DNA of 7,319 nucleotides from Aquificaceae bacterium. GTDB lineage: Bacteria > Aquificota > Aquificia > Aquificales > Aquificaceae. A program made the translations under genes and the position numbers. Each line of letters begins with the position of its first letter. The stretch's first letter is position 1. The stretch covers positions 1 through 7,319 of the forward strand of contig WFYH01000080.1 in assembly GCA_015490215.1 (NCBI GenBank). The letters are read 5' to 3'. Positions 1 to 6,522 of the stretch are shown here, in pieces. Under the pieces are notes generated by a model. The model did no database searches. It was not told the DNA's origin and worked only from the letters and a program-made list of their open reading frames with translations.

Positions 1-266
1 GAAAAAAGGCGAGTTATCTGAAAGGTTCTCCCTATACCCAGCTTTGCCCTTTTGCTGGGTCTGAGGGTGGTTATATCCTTCCCTTCAAAGAGTATCCTGC
101 CACCGCTCGCCTTTAGAACTCCGCTTATAACGTTCAGAAGCGTGGTTTTGCCCGAGCCGTTGGGACCAACTATTCCCAAAACTTCTCCTTCTCCCACAGA
201 GAATGTAATGCCTTTCAAAACCTCGTTTCCCCCAAAGCTCTTTTTTATCCCTTCAACCTGTAGCAT
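1..266 (-). CDS. ABC transporter ATP-binding protein, LivG-type, N-terminal part (runs off left edge)
   Basis: This is the first 88 codons of an ABC ATPase; the rest lies beyond base 1. It starts MLQVEGIKKSFGG, has a Walker A motif GPNGSGKT at residues 34-41 (Lys40), and a Q-loop in GIGRTFQITRLF (Gln83). The GIGRTFQ..RLF form is typical of the LivG side of the hydrophobic amino acid uptake (HAAT) family, whose ATPases power import at the inner membrane; the substrate (branched-chain amino acid, urea or other) cannot be told from this part. The signature, Walker B and H-loop lie off the window. The ATG at 266 is chosen because the frame is closed by TGA seven codons upstream and a GAGGGAA purine run precedes it, although the spacing is short. 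It is divergent from pepQ. A perfect 8-bp inverted repeat lies just upstream. Confidence 0.85.
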   Translation of the reverse strand, partial: MLQVEGIKKSFGGNEVLKGITFSVGEGEVLGIVGPNGSGKTTLLNVISGVLKASGGRILFEGKDITTLRPSKRAKLGIGRTFQITRLF

Positions 267-281
267 TTCCCTCAGTAAGTC

Positions 282-299
282 CTCTCAAACTTTTGAGAG
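282..299. repeat. Perfect inverted repeat CTCTCAAA-CT-TTTGAGAG
   Basis: An 8-bp perfect inverted repeat with a 2-base centre lies 16 bp upstream of the ATG of the ABC ATPase gene. As DNA it has the shape of an operator for a dimeric repressor. As minus-strand RNA it would fold into a short hairpin that takes up the AGAGG upstream of the start. Read on the plus strand it is followed by TTTT after two bases, but no plus-strand gene lies upstream for it to terminate. Confidence 0.5.
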
Positions 300-551
300 T
301 TTTCCCTGAGCAGCAGTTCCTCCATCTGATCACTATTTTAGGCAACACCCTTTATGAGGGCTACTGTAAAAGGGCAAGGCTTCTGCACGTAAATGGGCTA
401 ACGGCTGCAGCAAGATTACGAAAATGAAAGATTGAGCGTTAAGGCTGAACTTGTGAAAGTTTTGGGGGTGAACCAAAGAGCAGGTATAGAGATCGGAGAC
501 AGAGTAAAGCATCCCATATACGGTTTTAGAACAAAGGTAGTATATGATTAA
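293..551 (+). pseudogene. Possible frameshifted remnant of a small unrecognised gene
   Basis: No intact ORF spans this stretch, but two adjoining plus-strand frames read like protein. Positions 293-427 (TTG start) read LRVFPEQQFLHLITILGN, then TLYEGYCKRARLLHVNGL, then TAAARLRK before TGA. In the next frame, overlapping from about 405, positions 432-551 read LSVKAELVKVLGVNQRAG, then IEIGDRVKHPIYGFR, then TKVVYD before TAA. The second part uses the local codon style (ATA, AGA, AAG, GAG). Its GDRVKHPIYGF string resembles the GDRVxHPxxGxG motif of small KOW-like beta domains, which is only a resemblance. A single-base change near 420-430 would join the two frames into a protein of about 85 residues ending 5 bp before pepQ. 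Alternatives are a separate 39-residue protein starting at TTG 432, or chance. Confidence 0.3.
543..548 (+). promoter_or_regulatory. Possible -10 element (TATGAT) just before pepQ
   Basis: TATGAT matches the bacterial -10 consensus at 5 of 6 positions and would start transcription near 555, next to the pepQ ATG at 557, giving an almost leaderless message. That would fit the lack of a well-placed Shine-Dalgarno sequence, since the nearest purine run (AAAGGTAG, 533-540) is 16 nt away. No good -35 is visible at 16-18 bp. A competing candidate is TTGGGG (462-467), 17 bp from TATAGA (485-490), which would give a leader of about 60 nt. Confidence 0.25.
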
Positions 552-556
552 CTTCC

Positions 557-1621
557 ATGAAGCTACAAGAAGCGCAGGAGCTCGTGGAAAGGGAAGAGCT
601 GGACGCCTTTTTGTTTTCTTCCCAGCCCAGTGTCTTTTACCTTAGCGGTTTTAGGTCCACCCACGCTTATGTGGTTTTGGGGAAGGACTTCAAAGCCCTC
701 TTGACCGACGGCAGATACTTTGAAAAGGCAAAGGCTCAGCTTCCCGATTGGGAGGTGGTTCTCATAAAGGGTCAGCCCTCCCGTTTCCTAAAAAGGTTTC
801 TCAGGGAAAAAGGGTTCAAAAAGGTAGGCTTTGAAAGCGACAGGGTCTCCTGTGAGATGAGAAAGTCCCTCAGGAGCACCGCAATAAAGTGGGTTCCCAA
901 GGCGGGCTTTTTGAACGAGCTAAGGGCTGTTAAGACAAGGGAAGAGCTGGGGATTTTAAAGGAAGCGGTAAAGAAGACGGATGCCATTTACAGGGATCTG
1001 CTGAAAAAGATAAAAACGGGCATGAGGGAGTTTGAAGTCCGAAGGTTGATAGTTAACGGCATCTTTGAACAGGGTGCAAGTGGGGAAAGTTTCCCTGCTA
1101 TAGTGGCTTCGGGTGACGGTTCCGCTATTCCCCACTGGGAGACTTCCGATAGGGAAATAAGGGGAAACGAACCTCTCTTGATAGACATGGGTCTCGTTTG
1201 GAGGGGATACTGTAGCGATTTTACAAGGACCCTCTTTTTGGGGAAGGCTGATGAAGAGTTTAAGAAGGTCTACACCGTCGTAAGAGACGCTCACCTTTTT
1301 GCCTTGGAGGAGGTCAAGGTGGGCAACGAGATAGGCAATGTGGACAGAAGAGCAAGAGAACACATAAAAAAGAAGGGATTCGGTAAGTTCTTTACCCACT
1401 CTACGGGTCACGGGGTCGGGGTAGAGATACACGAGTTTCCGAGGGTTTACTATAAAGGTAAAGATGCAAAGAGGGTTATAGAGGAAGGTATGGTTTTCAC
1501 CATAGAGCCGGGTATATATCTGCCCGGTAAGTTCGGGGTAAGGCTTGAGAACATAGTTGCGGTGGTAGATGGTAGGGGGGAACCCCTATCGGAAGTGAGC
1601 TTGGATCTTGTTGAGCTATGA
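557..1621 (+). CDS. pepQ: Xaa-Pro peptidase, M24B family (PepQ/PepP type)
   Basis: This is a cytoplasmic dimetal peptidase that cleaves the bond before proline in peptides or dipeptides. The 354 residues are the usual length of the short bacterial forms: an N-terminal creatinase-like domain (about 1-125) and a pita-bread catalytic domain (about 130-354). All five metal ligands are present: Asp210 (LLIDMG), Asp221 (CSDFTRT), His285 (HSTGHGVG), Glu317 (TIEPGI) and Glu331 (VRLENIV). The supporting histidines His193 (IPHWE) and His292 (EIHE) are also seen, so it should be active. The N-terminus (MKLQEAQELVEREELDAFLF) aligns in style with known PepQ starts, which supports ATG 557 despite the weak Shine-Dalgarno. 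The stop overlaps the rsgA start by 4 nt (ATGA), so the two are probably co-transcribed. Whether it prefers dipeptides (PepQ) or longer peptides (PepP/YpdF-like) cannot be decided from sequence. Confidence 0.95.
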   Translation: MKLQEAQELVEREELDAFLFSSQPSVFYLSGFRSTHAYVVLGKDFKALLTDGRYFEKAKAQLPDWEVVLIKGQPSRFLKRFLREKGFKKVGFESDRVSCEMRKSLRSTAIKWVPKAGFLNELRAVKTREELGILKEAVKKTDAIYRDLLKKIKTGMREFEVRRLIVNGIFEQGASGESFPAIVASGDGSAIPHWETSDREIRGNEPLLIDMGLVWRGYCSDFTRTLFLGKADEEFKKVYTVVRDAHLFALEEVKVGNEIGNVDRRAREHIKKKGFGKFFTHSTGHGVGVEIHEFPRVYYKGKDAKRVIEEGMVFTIEPGIYLPGKFGVRLENIVAVVDGRGEPLSEVSLDLVEL

Positions 1622-2505
1622 AGAGGGGATTGGTTGTAGAAAGGGAAGCTCAGCTGATAGGGGTTTTCCTCTTTGACAGCGGACAAAAGGTTAGGGGTAT
1701 CCCCCTCGGTAAAGTTCGGGCAAAGACGAAGATATATGCAGGTGACTATGTGAGGGGCAGGTTGAATGCGGACGGAACCTTTGCTATAGAAGAGGTGGAG
1801 GAAAGAAAAAATCTCCTCATAAGACCGCCCATAGCAAACGTGGATAGGGTTATCTGCGTTTGCTCCATAAGAGATCCCGATTTTGACAACTACCTCCTTG
1901 ACTGTCTGTTGGCGGTATACGACCACGTAGGCTGTAACCCCGTGATCGTCTTTAACAAGATAGACGCCCTTGGTGAAGAGGGAAGAGAAGAGCTTAGGCT
2001 GTGGACGGACCTCTACCAAGAAGCGGGCTACGAGGTTATCCATGTGAGCGCCAAAAATCAGGAGGGTCTTGAAAGGCTGAAGGATGTTGTTGAAGGTGAA
2101 ATATGTATATTGGCGGGTCCCTCGGGTGTGGGGAAGAGTTCAATCCTTAAGGCTCTTACAGGTGCAGAGCTGAGAACCGGGGAGGTAAGCCACAAGACGG
2201 GAAGGGGAAGGCACACCACCACCGGTGTAAAGCTTCTGCCCTTCGGCAAGGGATCCTTTATGGGCGACAGTCCCGGCTTCTCCAAGGTGGAGCCTCTAAA
2301 CTTCATAAGAAGGAACGAGATCAGAAACTACTTTAGGGAGTTCCTCAGATACGAGTGTAAGTTTCCCGACTGCACCCACACCACCGAACCCGGCTGTGAG
2401 GTCAAAGAAGCTCTAAAAAGGGGGGAGATAAGCTGTTACAGGTTCAAGAGCTATTTGAAGATGATGAAGGTGTTTTTGGAAGAGCTTAAGGAGATCTGCA
2501 GGTAG
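1618..2505 (+). CDS. rsgA: Ribosome small-subunit biogenesis GTPase RsgA (YjeQ)
   Basis: RsgA is a circularly permuted GTPase that binds the 30S subunit late in its maturation and checks the decoding centre. The 295 residues show an N-terminal OB-fold (about 1-65), then the G motifs in permuted order: G4 NKID (113-116), G5 SAK (144-146), G1 GPSGVGKSS (167-175), G2 GRGRHTTT (195-202) and G3 DSPGF (217-221). A C-terminal zinc-binding motif Cys247-x4-Cys252-x-His254-x5-Cys260 and a helical tail follow. All family landmarks are present, so it should be functional. Its ATG overlaps the pepQ stop (ATGA). No separate Shine-Dalgarno is obvious, so it is probably translated by coupling. It converges on fmt with only 12 bp between stops and no clear hairpin terminator there. 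Confidence 0.97.
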   Translation: MKRGLVVEREAQLIGVFLFDSGQKVRGIPLGKVRAKTKIYAGDYVRGRLNADGTFAIEEVEERKNLLIRPPIANVDRVICVCSIRDPDFDNYLLDCLLAVYDHVGCNPVIVFNKIDALGEEGREELRLWTDLYQEAGYEVIHVSAKNQEGLERLKDVVEGEICILAGPSGVGKSSILKALTGAELRTGEVSHKTGRGRHTTTGVKLLPFGKGSFMGDSPGFSKVEPLNFIRRNEIRNYFREFLRYECKFPDCTHTTEPGCEVKEALKRGEISCYRFKSYLKMMKVFLEELKEICR

Positions 2506-2517
2506 CCCAAGGAAAGC

Positions 2518-3420
2518 TCACCCGAAAAGTTCTCCCTCCTTTGGTCTGTAGCCTCTGCAAAAGTCTTTACCCGACATCCTTTTCCCTTTGGGGGATATAA
2601 GCTCTTCTACCTTTAATGCTCCTTTTCCGCAGGCTACTATAAGATCGGCTCCGTTCAATACCTCTCCGGGCTGACCTTCCCCGTCGGTCAGGGAAGCTTT
2701 AAGAATCTTTATCCTCTGACCCCTGAAAAAGGTAAAGGCGTTGGGATAAAGTCCCCTTATCCTGTTCCTTACGCTCTCTGCGTCCGCCTTCCAGCATATT
2801 CTCATTTCTTCTTTTTGAACGGGAGGGGCGTAGGTGGCTAACTCCTCTCTTTGAGGTATAGGTTTTATCTTGCCTTCCACCCACAGAGGTATTGTCCTGC
2901 TCAGTAGCTTAGCCCCTTTCTTGGAGAGCTTTTCCGAAAGCGTAAAAAGGTTGTCCTCCTCTTCTATAGCCACCTTCTCTTGGGCAAGGATGTCACCGGC
3001 GTCCATTTTCTCGGTCACGAGCATAACAGTATTTCCGGTTTCCCTCTCTCCGGCAATCAAAGCCCTGTGAATAGGAGAGGCACCCCTGTATTTAGGTAGC
3101 AAAGAGGCATGTAAATTAAGGGTTTTGTAGGGAGGACTGTAGATTATCTCCTTGGGCAGGATCTTGCCGTAGGCGACCACCACGATCAGGTCGGGCTTGA
3201 GATCCTTAAGGGTTTCTATAAAGGTTTTTATCCTTTCGGGCTGAAATACCCTGAGACCGAGCCTCTGAGCGGTAACCTTGACGGGCGGAGGGGTAAGCTT
3301 TTTTCCCCTGCCGGCGGGCTTATCCGGTTGGCAGACAACTCCGACAATTTCATAGTCCTTTGCAAGCTCCTCAAGGGTGGGAACCGCAAAGGAAGGTGTT
3401 CCCATAAAGAGGATCTTCAT
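2518..3420 (-). CDS. fmt: Methionyl-tRNA formyltransferase
   Basis: Fmt transfers a formyl group from 10-formyltetrahydrofolate to Met-tRNA(fMet), making the initiator tRNA for bacterial translation. The 300 residues hold the Rossmann-like formyltransferase domain (about 1-195) and a C-terminal OB-like tRNA-binding domain (about 200-300). The catalytic trio is Asn102 and His104 in [13 protein letters not shown] and Asp140 in MDAGDIL; the 36-residue spacing from His to Asp is the same as in the E. coli enzyme (His110/Asp146). The C-terminal [15 protein letters not shown] is typical of the family. The ATG overlaps the panC stop by 4 nt (ATGA), and its Shine-Dalgarno-like AAGGTGG lies inside the end of panC, so it should be translated along with panC. 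The peptide deformylase gene often found beside fmt is not in this window. Confidence 0.97.
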   Translation of the reverse strand: MKILFMGTPSFAVPTLEELAKDYEIVGVVCQPDKPAGRGKKLTPPPVKVTAQRLGLRVFQPERIKTFIETLKDLKPDLIVVVAYGKILPKEIIYSPPYKTLNLHASLLPKYRGASPIHRALIAGERETGNTVMLVTEKMDAGDILAQEKVAIEEEDNLFTLSEKLSKKGAKLLSRTIPLWVEGKIKPIPQREELATYAPPVQKEEMRICWKADAESVRNRIRGLYPNAFTFFRGQRIKILKASLTDGEGQPGEVLNGADLIVACGKGALKVEELISPKGKRMSGKDFCRGYRPKEGELFG

Positions 3421-4265
3421 TCCACCTTCCAGTTGTCTATCAACCTCGTGTTCCCCACCCAGACAGCAACGAGGATCCTATCCCCTTTTTCAACCTCCTC
3501 CTTCGGGTTCAGGTCCTCGTCCGTTATCTCTATGTAGTCAATCTTTTTCACGTGGGGATGGGACAGGATGAACCTTTCCATGGCTCTCTTTATTACACCA
3601 GCCCTCTTTTCGCCTCCTTCTATCATTTCCTGAGCAAGCAAAAAGGAGTTGTATATAGAGAGGGCAGACTTTCTCTCCTCTGGTGATAGATAAACGTTCC
3701 TTGAGCTGTAGGCAAGCCCGTCGGGTTCCCTTACTATTGGGACGGGGACTATCTCTATGGGTAGGAGGAGGTCCTCTACCATCCTTTGGATAACCTTAAG
3801 CTGCTGGTAGTCCTTTTCCCCGAAGTAAGCCCTGTCGGGCTGGATTATGTTGAAGAGCTTTAAAACCACGGTGGCTACGCCTTTGAAGTGCCCCTTTCTG
3901 AATTCACCTTCCAGTATGTCGCTCAGACCTTTTACATAAACCTCTGTAGTAAAGCCGTGGGGATACATCTCCTCATCGGTGGGAGCGAACACTATGTCAA
4001 CTCCTTCCTCCTCACATATCGCCATATCTCTGTTAAGGTCACGGGGGTAACGCTCGTAGTCTTCATTAGGTCCGAACTGGGTGGGGTTAACGTATATGCT
4101 TACCACCGTTATGTCGTTTTGGATCTTAGATTCTCTTATCAGAGCCTTGTGCCCTTCGTGCAGGTAGCCCATGGTGGGCACAAAGCCCACGCTCAGGTTT
4201 CCGCTACACTTCTGGTCCCTCAGATGGTTCCTTATATCCTTGATACGCTTAAAGAGCAGTGGCAT
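3417..4265 (-). CDS. panC: Pantothenate synthetase (pantoate--beta-alanine ligase)
   Basis: PanC joins pantoate and beta-alanine using ATP, via a pantoyl-adenylate, in the route to coenzyme A. The 282 residues carry the class-I-synthetase-like signatures: [10 protein letters not shown] (30-39) with the HEGH nucleotide-binding motif at 36-39, [19 protein letters not shown] (from 58, with Asn60 and Gln63 in the pantoate pocket), FGEKDYQQL (148-156) and the KMSKS-equivalent SSRN (177-180). Length and motifs are normal. The ATG at 4265 is fixed by a strong Shine-Dalgarno GGAGGA (4272-4277) 6 nt upstream. It heads a two-gene unit with fmt. The pan genes panB and panD are not in this window. A promoter candidate lies just upstream, inside the end of the PLD-HerA gene. 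Confidence 0.97.
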   Translation of the reverse strand: MPLLFKRIKDIRNHLRDQKCSGNLSVGFVPTMGYLHEGHKALIRESKIQNDITVVSIYVNPTQFGPNEDYERYPRDLNRDMAICEEEGVDIVFAPTDEEMYPHGFTTEVYVKGLSDILEGEFRKGHFKGVATVVLKLFNIIQPDRAYFGEKDYQQLKVIQRMVEDLLLPIEIVPVPIVREPDGLAYSSRNVYLSPEERKSALSIYNSFLLAQEMIEGGEKRAGVIKRAMERFILSHPHVKKIDYIEITDEDLNPKEEVEKGDRILVAVWVGNTRLIDNWKVE

Positions 4266-4271
4266 AAGGAG

Positions 4272-4277
4272 TCCTCC
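4272..4277 (-). promoter_or_regulatory. Ribosome binding site of panC (GGAGGA)
   Basis: GGAGGA, read on the minus strand, lies 6 nt before the panC ATG and is the best Shine-Dalgarno sequence in the window. It fixes the panC start and suggests panC is translated on its own rather than by coupling to the gene 45 nt upstream. Confidence 0.8.
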
Positions 4278-4291
4278 GCTAAGGAAAGGGG

Positions 4292-4321
4292 TATATATCT
4301 TACCAAGAAATCAGCTCTCAA
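4292..4321 (-). promoter_or_regulatory. Likely sigma-70-type promoter for panC-fmt
   Basis: On the minus strand TTGAGA (4321-4316; 5 of 6 to TTGACA) is followed after 18 bp by TATATA (4297-4292; 4 of 6 to TATAAT). Transcription would start near 4285, about 20 nt before the panC ATG, with the GGAGGA ribosome site inside the short leader. The -35 hexamer overlaps the last codons of the PLD-HerA gene. This would let the essential panC-fmt pair be transcribed apart from the accessory gene upstream. Confidence 0.45.
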
Positions 4322-6245
4322 CATGCACGAGGACGGGGAAAGGCACAGCCAGACCGCTTACAACCGCGGTCCCGGTCCTCAAGGTGGGCAGGAGGGCTAA
4401 GGTTTCCTCTCCGGCGGATTCCACGTAGGTGGATATGGCACTCAGGTCGTTGGTGTTGGTGGTTCTGAACATCACCTGCGAGTTCATCTGGGAGAGGACG
4501 TATTTACTCACTTGGGCGGGTCTTTGGGTTACCGCTATCAGACCGAGGTTAAACTTTCTCCCTTCGGAGGCTATCTTTCGGGCAAAGGTAAGGGAAAGGT
4601 TCTCCCTTCCTGCGGAAACGTCCCCGTAGCCCTTCTCGGGGGCAAAGTTGTGCGCCTCTTCTAGGACCAAAAGCCTTTTAAAGCTCCCTTCCTTACTCTG
4701 GCGGAACAGCTCCTGCATTACAAGACCCGCTATGTTTATCCTCGTTTGCGGGTCAGTTATTTTTCTAAAGTCAAAGATAGTGACTTTCTTTTCGGAGAAG
4801 ATACCCCTGAGCATCAGGCACAGGGTTTCCTTTTGAGATCCCACCGCTTCCGATCCGTAGATTTCCCTGCAGACATGCGCAACTTCGGGTTTTATATCCG
4901 ATAGGAGATCTTCAAGGTTTGCCTCCGCAAAGCCCGTTAGCCACACAGAGGGCTTTACCACTTTCTGGATCTTTGACCTGTTGTTTCTCGCTTCGTTGGA
5001 ATTCCCGCTGACCAAGTTTTCATAACCTGTGGACTTTATTGTCTCCACCACCTCTTCGGTGTATATGGGGAAGAGGGTATCGCCGAAGACCACATGGCTG
5101 ACCCTTTCCTCCCCGAGGCAGGATACAATGGGGTCGTAATACTCCCCGTGGGGGTCAAGGACGAAAATCTCAAGGTCCGCATCAGTTTCAAAGAGGTTGC
5201 AGAGAAACTTTTTAACAAAGTGGCTCTTGCCCGAGCCGGTGGTTCCTATCACGAGCAGGTGCTTGCTCACCACCTCCTGCAGATCTATGAAGGCTTCCGT
5301 TTCCGACCCTTCAAGGACACCTATCCTTACAGGCTTTTCCATATCCTTGCCCGAGGAGTTCTTCCTCATTGCGCTTTTGAGGATCTCTTCCGAAGGCTTG
5401 AAGACGAAGCTCCCGACGACCATAGGCTCTGTGGGAGGTTCAAGGGACTCCCCTTCCAAGACACCCACCACCTGAGCGGTGGCTATGGAGACCCTTCCCC
5501 TTGAAGAGCTTAGATAGGAGTAAAGGGCACCCTTCTGCCAATCCTTGTCTTTGTTTCCGAAGAAGACCTTTTTAAAGTCCTCCAAAGGGGCAAAGAGGGG
5601 CGACTCGTAGGAGGTAAAGGGGTTGGCAAAGAAGCCCATATCGTAGCAGTAAAGACTCGTGATCCTCGCAAGTGCCCTTTTACCCTCTGAAAGAACCTCA
5701 ACGTAGGAGTGTTCAGATATATCCTCAAGGGCTATGAACTCAAAAGTGCGGGATTTCATCGGGTTGAGGGTAAAGCCCACGAGCCTCCCTGTGACCTCTA
5801 AGGAGTAATCCCTTTTGACCTTTTCAAAGTAGGAAAGAAGCTCTTCAATCTCCCTTTCGTCCTCTTCGGAGGAATAAAAGATACCTGCCTCTATATTCCC
5901 GCTGTTTATGTCCGAAAGCCCGGCGTCCGTGAGGTTGGCAGAACCCACTACAGCCCTGTTCTTGTCACCGAGGACGAACTTAGCGTGAAGTCTTGAGCAG
6001 AGATACACCTTTCCGCCCGCCTCCCGCACCTTGGAAAAGACCCGATCATCGGTTATGAGCATGTCCTTAAGCTCGGAGGATCTGAGGATCACCTCAATCT
6101 TCAGACCTTTTTCCCTTGCCCTGTCCACTATGGTTTCAAAGTTTTTTCCCTTTATCCAAGCGGAAGCTATCCTGAGGTGTTCTTTTGTTTTTTCCACAAG
6201 CTCAAGGATCGCAGGGAATATCTCATCGCTGGTCAGGAACTTCAT
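4311..6245 (-). CDS. PLD-like nuclease fused to HerA-type DNA-translocase ATPase
   Basis: This 644-residue protein has two recognisable parts. Residues about 1-135 are a phospholipase-D-like nuclease domain with one HKD motif, His87-x-Lys89-x4-Asp94 followed by GSAN (101-104); no second HKD is seen, so two chains would be needed per active site. Residues about 150-300 look like a beta-rich HAS-barrel-type region. Residues about 305-644 are the FtsK/HerA-class ATPase: Walker A GTTGSGKS (334-341), DPHGEYY (364-370), Walker B LLVLEEAH (525-532), TQRP (573-576) with the sensor Gln574, and MFRTTNTND (592-600) with the likely arginine finger Arg594. HerA proteins form hexamers that pump duplex DNA, normally beside the nuclease NurA; no NurA gene is seen in this window and the fused nuclease may take its place. 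Repair of DNA ends and anti-phage defence are both possible; the choice is inference. The start at 6245 has a weak AGG 6 nt upstream. Confidence 0.9.
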   Translation of the reverse strand: MKFLTSDEIFPAILELVEKTKEHLRIASAWIKGKNFETIVDRAREKGLKIEVILRSSELKDMLITDDRVFSKVREAGGKVYLCSRLHAKFVLGDKNRAVVGSANLTDAGLSDINSGNIEAGIFYSSEEDEREIEELLSYFEKVKRDYSLEVTGRLVGFTLNPMKSRTFEFIALEDISEHSYVEVLSEGKRALARITSLYCYDMGFFANPFTSYESPLFAPLEDFKKVFFGNKDKDWQKGALYSYLSSSRGRVSIATAQVVGVLEGESLEPPTEPMVVGSFVFKPSEEILKSAMRKNSSGKDMEKPVRIGVLEGSETEAFIDLQEVVSKHLLVIGTTGSGKSHFVKKFLCNLFETDADLEIFVLDPHGEYYDPIVSCLGEERVSHVVFGDTLFPIYTEEVVETIKSTGYENLVSGNSNEARNNRSKIQKVVKPSVWLTGFAEANLEDLLSDIKPEVAHVCREIYGSEAVGSQKETLCLMLRGIFSEKKVTIFDFRKITDPQTRINIAGLVMQELFRQSKEGSFKRLLVLEEAHNFAPEKGYGDVSAGRENLSLTFARKIASEGRKFNLGLIAVTQRPAQVSKYVLSQMNSQVMFRTTNTNDLSAISTYVESAGEETLALLPTLRTGTAVVSGLAVPFPVLVHVES

Positions 6246-6266
6246 CTCTTGCCTGTAAAATAAGGT

Positions 6267-6293
6267 ATATTAACCCGCAACCCCTGACCACAA
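6267..6293 (-). promoter_or_regulatory. Weak promoter candidate for the PLD-HerA gene
   Basis: On the minus strand TTGTGG (6293-6288) is followed after 15 bp by TAATAT (6272-6267), which would start transcription about 10-15 nt before the ATG at 6245. The spacing is short and the -10 match is poor, so this is tentative. The palindrome at 6298-6313 lies directly upstream and could act as an operator. Confidence 0.25.
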
Positions 6294-6297
6294 ATTA

Positions 6298-6313
6298 GGG
6301 ATAGAAATATCCC
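6298..6313. repeat. Palindromic hairpin GGGATA-GAAA-TATCCC
   Basis: A 6-bp perfect stem closes a GAAA loop; in plus-strand RNA this would be a stable GNRA tetraloop. It is followed by CCACC. A second near-identical copy lies at 6449-6464, and with flanking bases (6296-6317 against 6445-6466) the two also pair with each other over 18 of 22 positions. Confidence 0.7.
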
Positions 6314-6341
6314 CACCAACGCTTGCATGCTTTTAGAGACT

Positions 6342-6355
6342 CTACACCCTTGTAG
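6342..6355. repeat. Small hairpin CTACA-CCCT-TGTAG
   Basis: A perfect 5-bp inverted repeat with a 4-base loop directly follows the first TTAGAGACTC. It overlaps a smaller inverted repeat, TAGAG-A-CTCTA (6334-6344), so the two are alternative folds. Confidence 0.45.
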
Positions 6356-6356
6356 G

Positions 6357-6395
6357 CGCTTACCACGGTGCGCAATACACACTTGCACCTAAGCG
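6357..6395. repeat. Bulged long stem CGCTTA/GGTGC with GCACC/TAAGCG
   Basis: CGCTTA (6357-6362) and GGTGC (6367-6371) pair with GCACC (6385-6389) and TAAGCG (6390-6395). This gives an 11-bp stem with a single 4-nt bulge (CCAC, 6363-6366) and a 13-nt loop. The two arms are contiguous on the 3' side, which is hard to get by chance. It forms the core of the variable middle of copy 1 of the duplicated module. Confidence 0.55.
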
Positions 6396-6410
6396 TTCTT
6401 AAATCACCCC

Positions 6411-6424
6411 TGTGTGGATACAGC
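6411..6424 (+). repeat. Direct repeat TGTGTGGATACAGC, copy 1
   Basis: This 14-bp string recurs exactly at 6554-6567. Its core TGTGTGGATACA is nearly palindromic (TGT.T..A.ACA), like the binding site of a dimeric regulator or an iteron. Here the outer bases extend the symmetry to CTGT...ACAG. Confidence 0.6.
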
Positions 6425-6434
6425 TGTTTTGTAA

Positions 6435-6483
6435 GAGCCTCTAAGGTGGGGATAAAAATATCCCTACTTGCGGTTAGAGGCTC
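6435..6483. repeat. Nested stem-loop: 10-bp outer stem around the second GGGATA hairpin
   Basis: GAGCCTCTAA (6435-6444) is the exact reverse complement of TTAGAGGCTC (6474-6483). The 29 nt between contain the inner perfect hairpin GGGATA-AAAA-TATCCC (6449-6464). The result is a two-tier stem that could form as a DNA cruciform or in RNA from either strand. A near-copy of the outer arm, TTAGAGACTC, lies at 6333-6342 and could compete for pairing with 6435-6444. Confidence 0.65.
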
Positions 6484-6522
6484 GGTATATCGGAGTATTG
6501 CAGTTCAAGGACTCCAGAAATG

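Noticed and set aside
272..325. Minus-strand 17-codon ORF (MEELLLRENSQKFERTY) ending just before the transporter start
   Set aside because: It could be a leader peptide coupled to the ABC ATPase, but it has no Shine-Dalgarno, it is very short, and it contains the palindrome that constrains its sequence. It is also the shadow of the better-looking plus-strand frame.
339..399. Minus-strand in-frame stretch PIYVQKPCPFTVALIKGVA before a stop
   Set aside because: It is bounded by stops on both sides and is too short. It lies opposite the plus-strand remnant and is most likely its shadow.
956..1432. 158-codon minus-strand ORF opposite pepQ
   Set aside because: It is antisense to the catalytic domain of pepQ, with no recognisable motifs; a shadow frame.
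2503..2540. Terminator between the converging rsgA and fmt genes
   Set aside because: The 12-bp gap and its surroundings show no clear hairpin with a T-run on either strand.
3888..4400. 170-codon plus-strand ORF opposite panC
   Set aside because: It is antisense to the well-supported panC and the end of PLD-HerA, with no family motifs; a shadow frame.
6491..6516. tRNA-like T-arm (GGAGT...TTCAAGG...ACTCC), possibly an attachment site remnant
   Set aside because: The loop is 14 nt instead of 7, and no acceptor, anticodon arm or CCA end is visible nearby.
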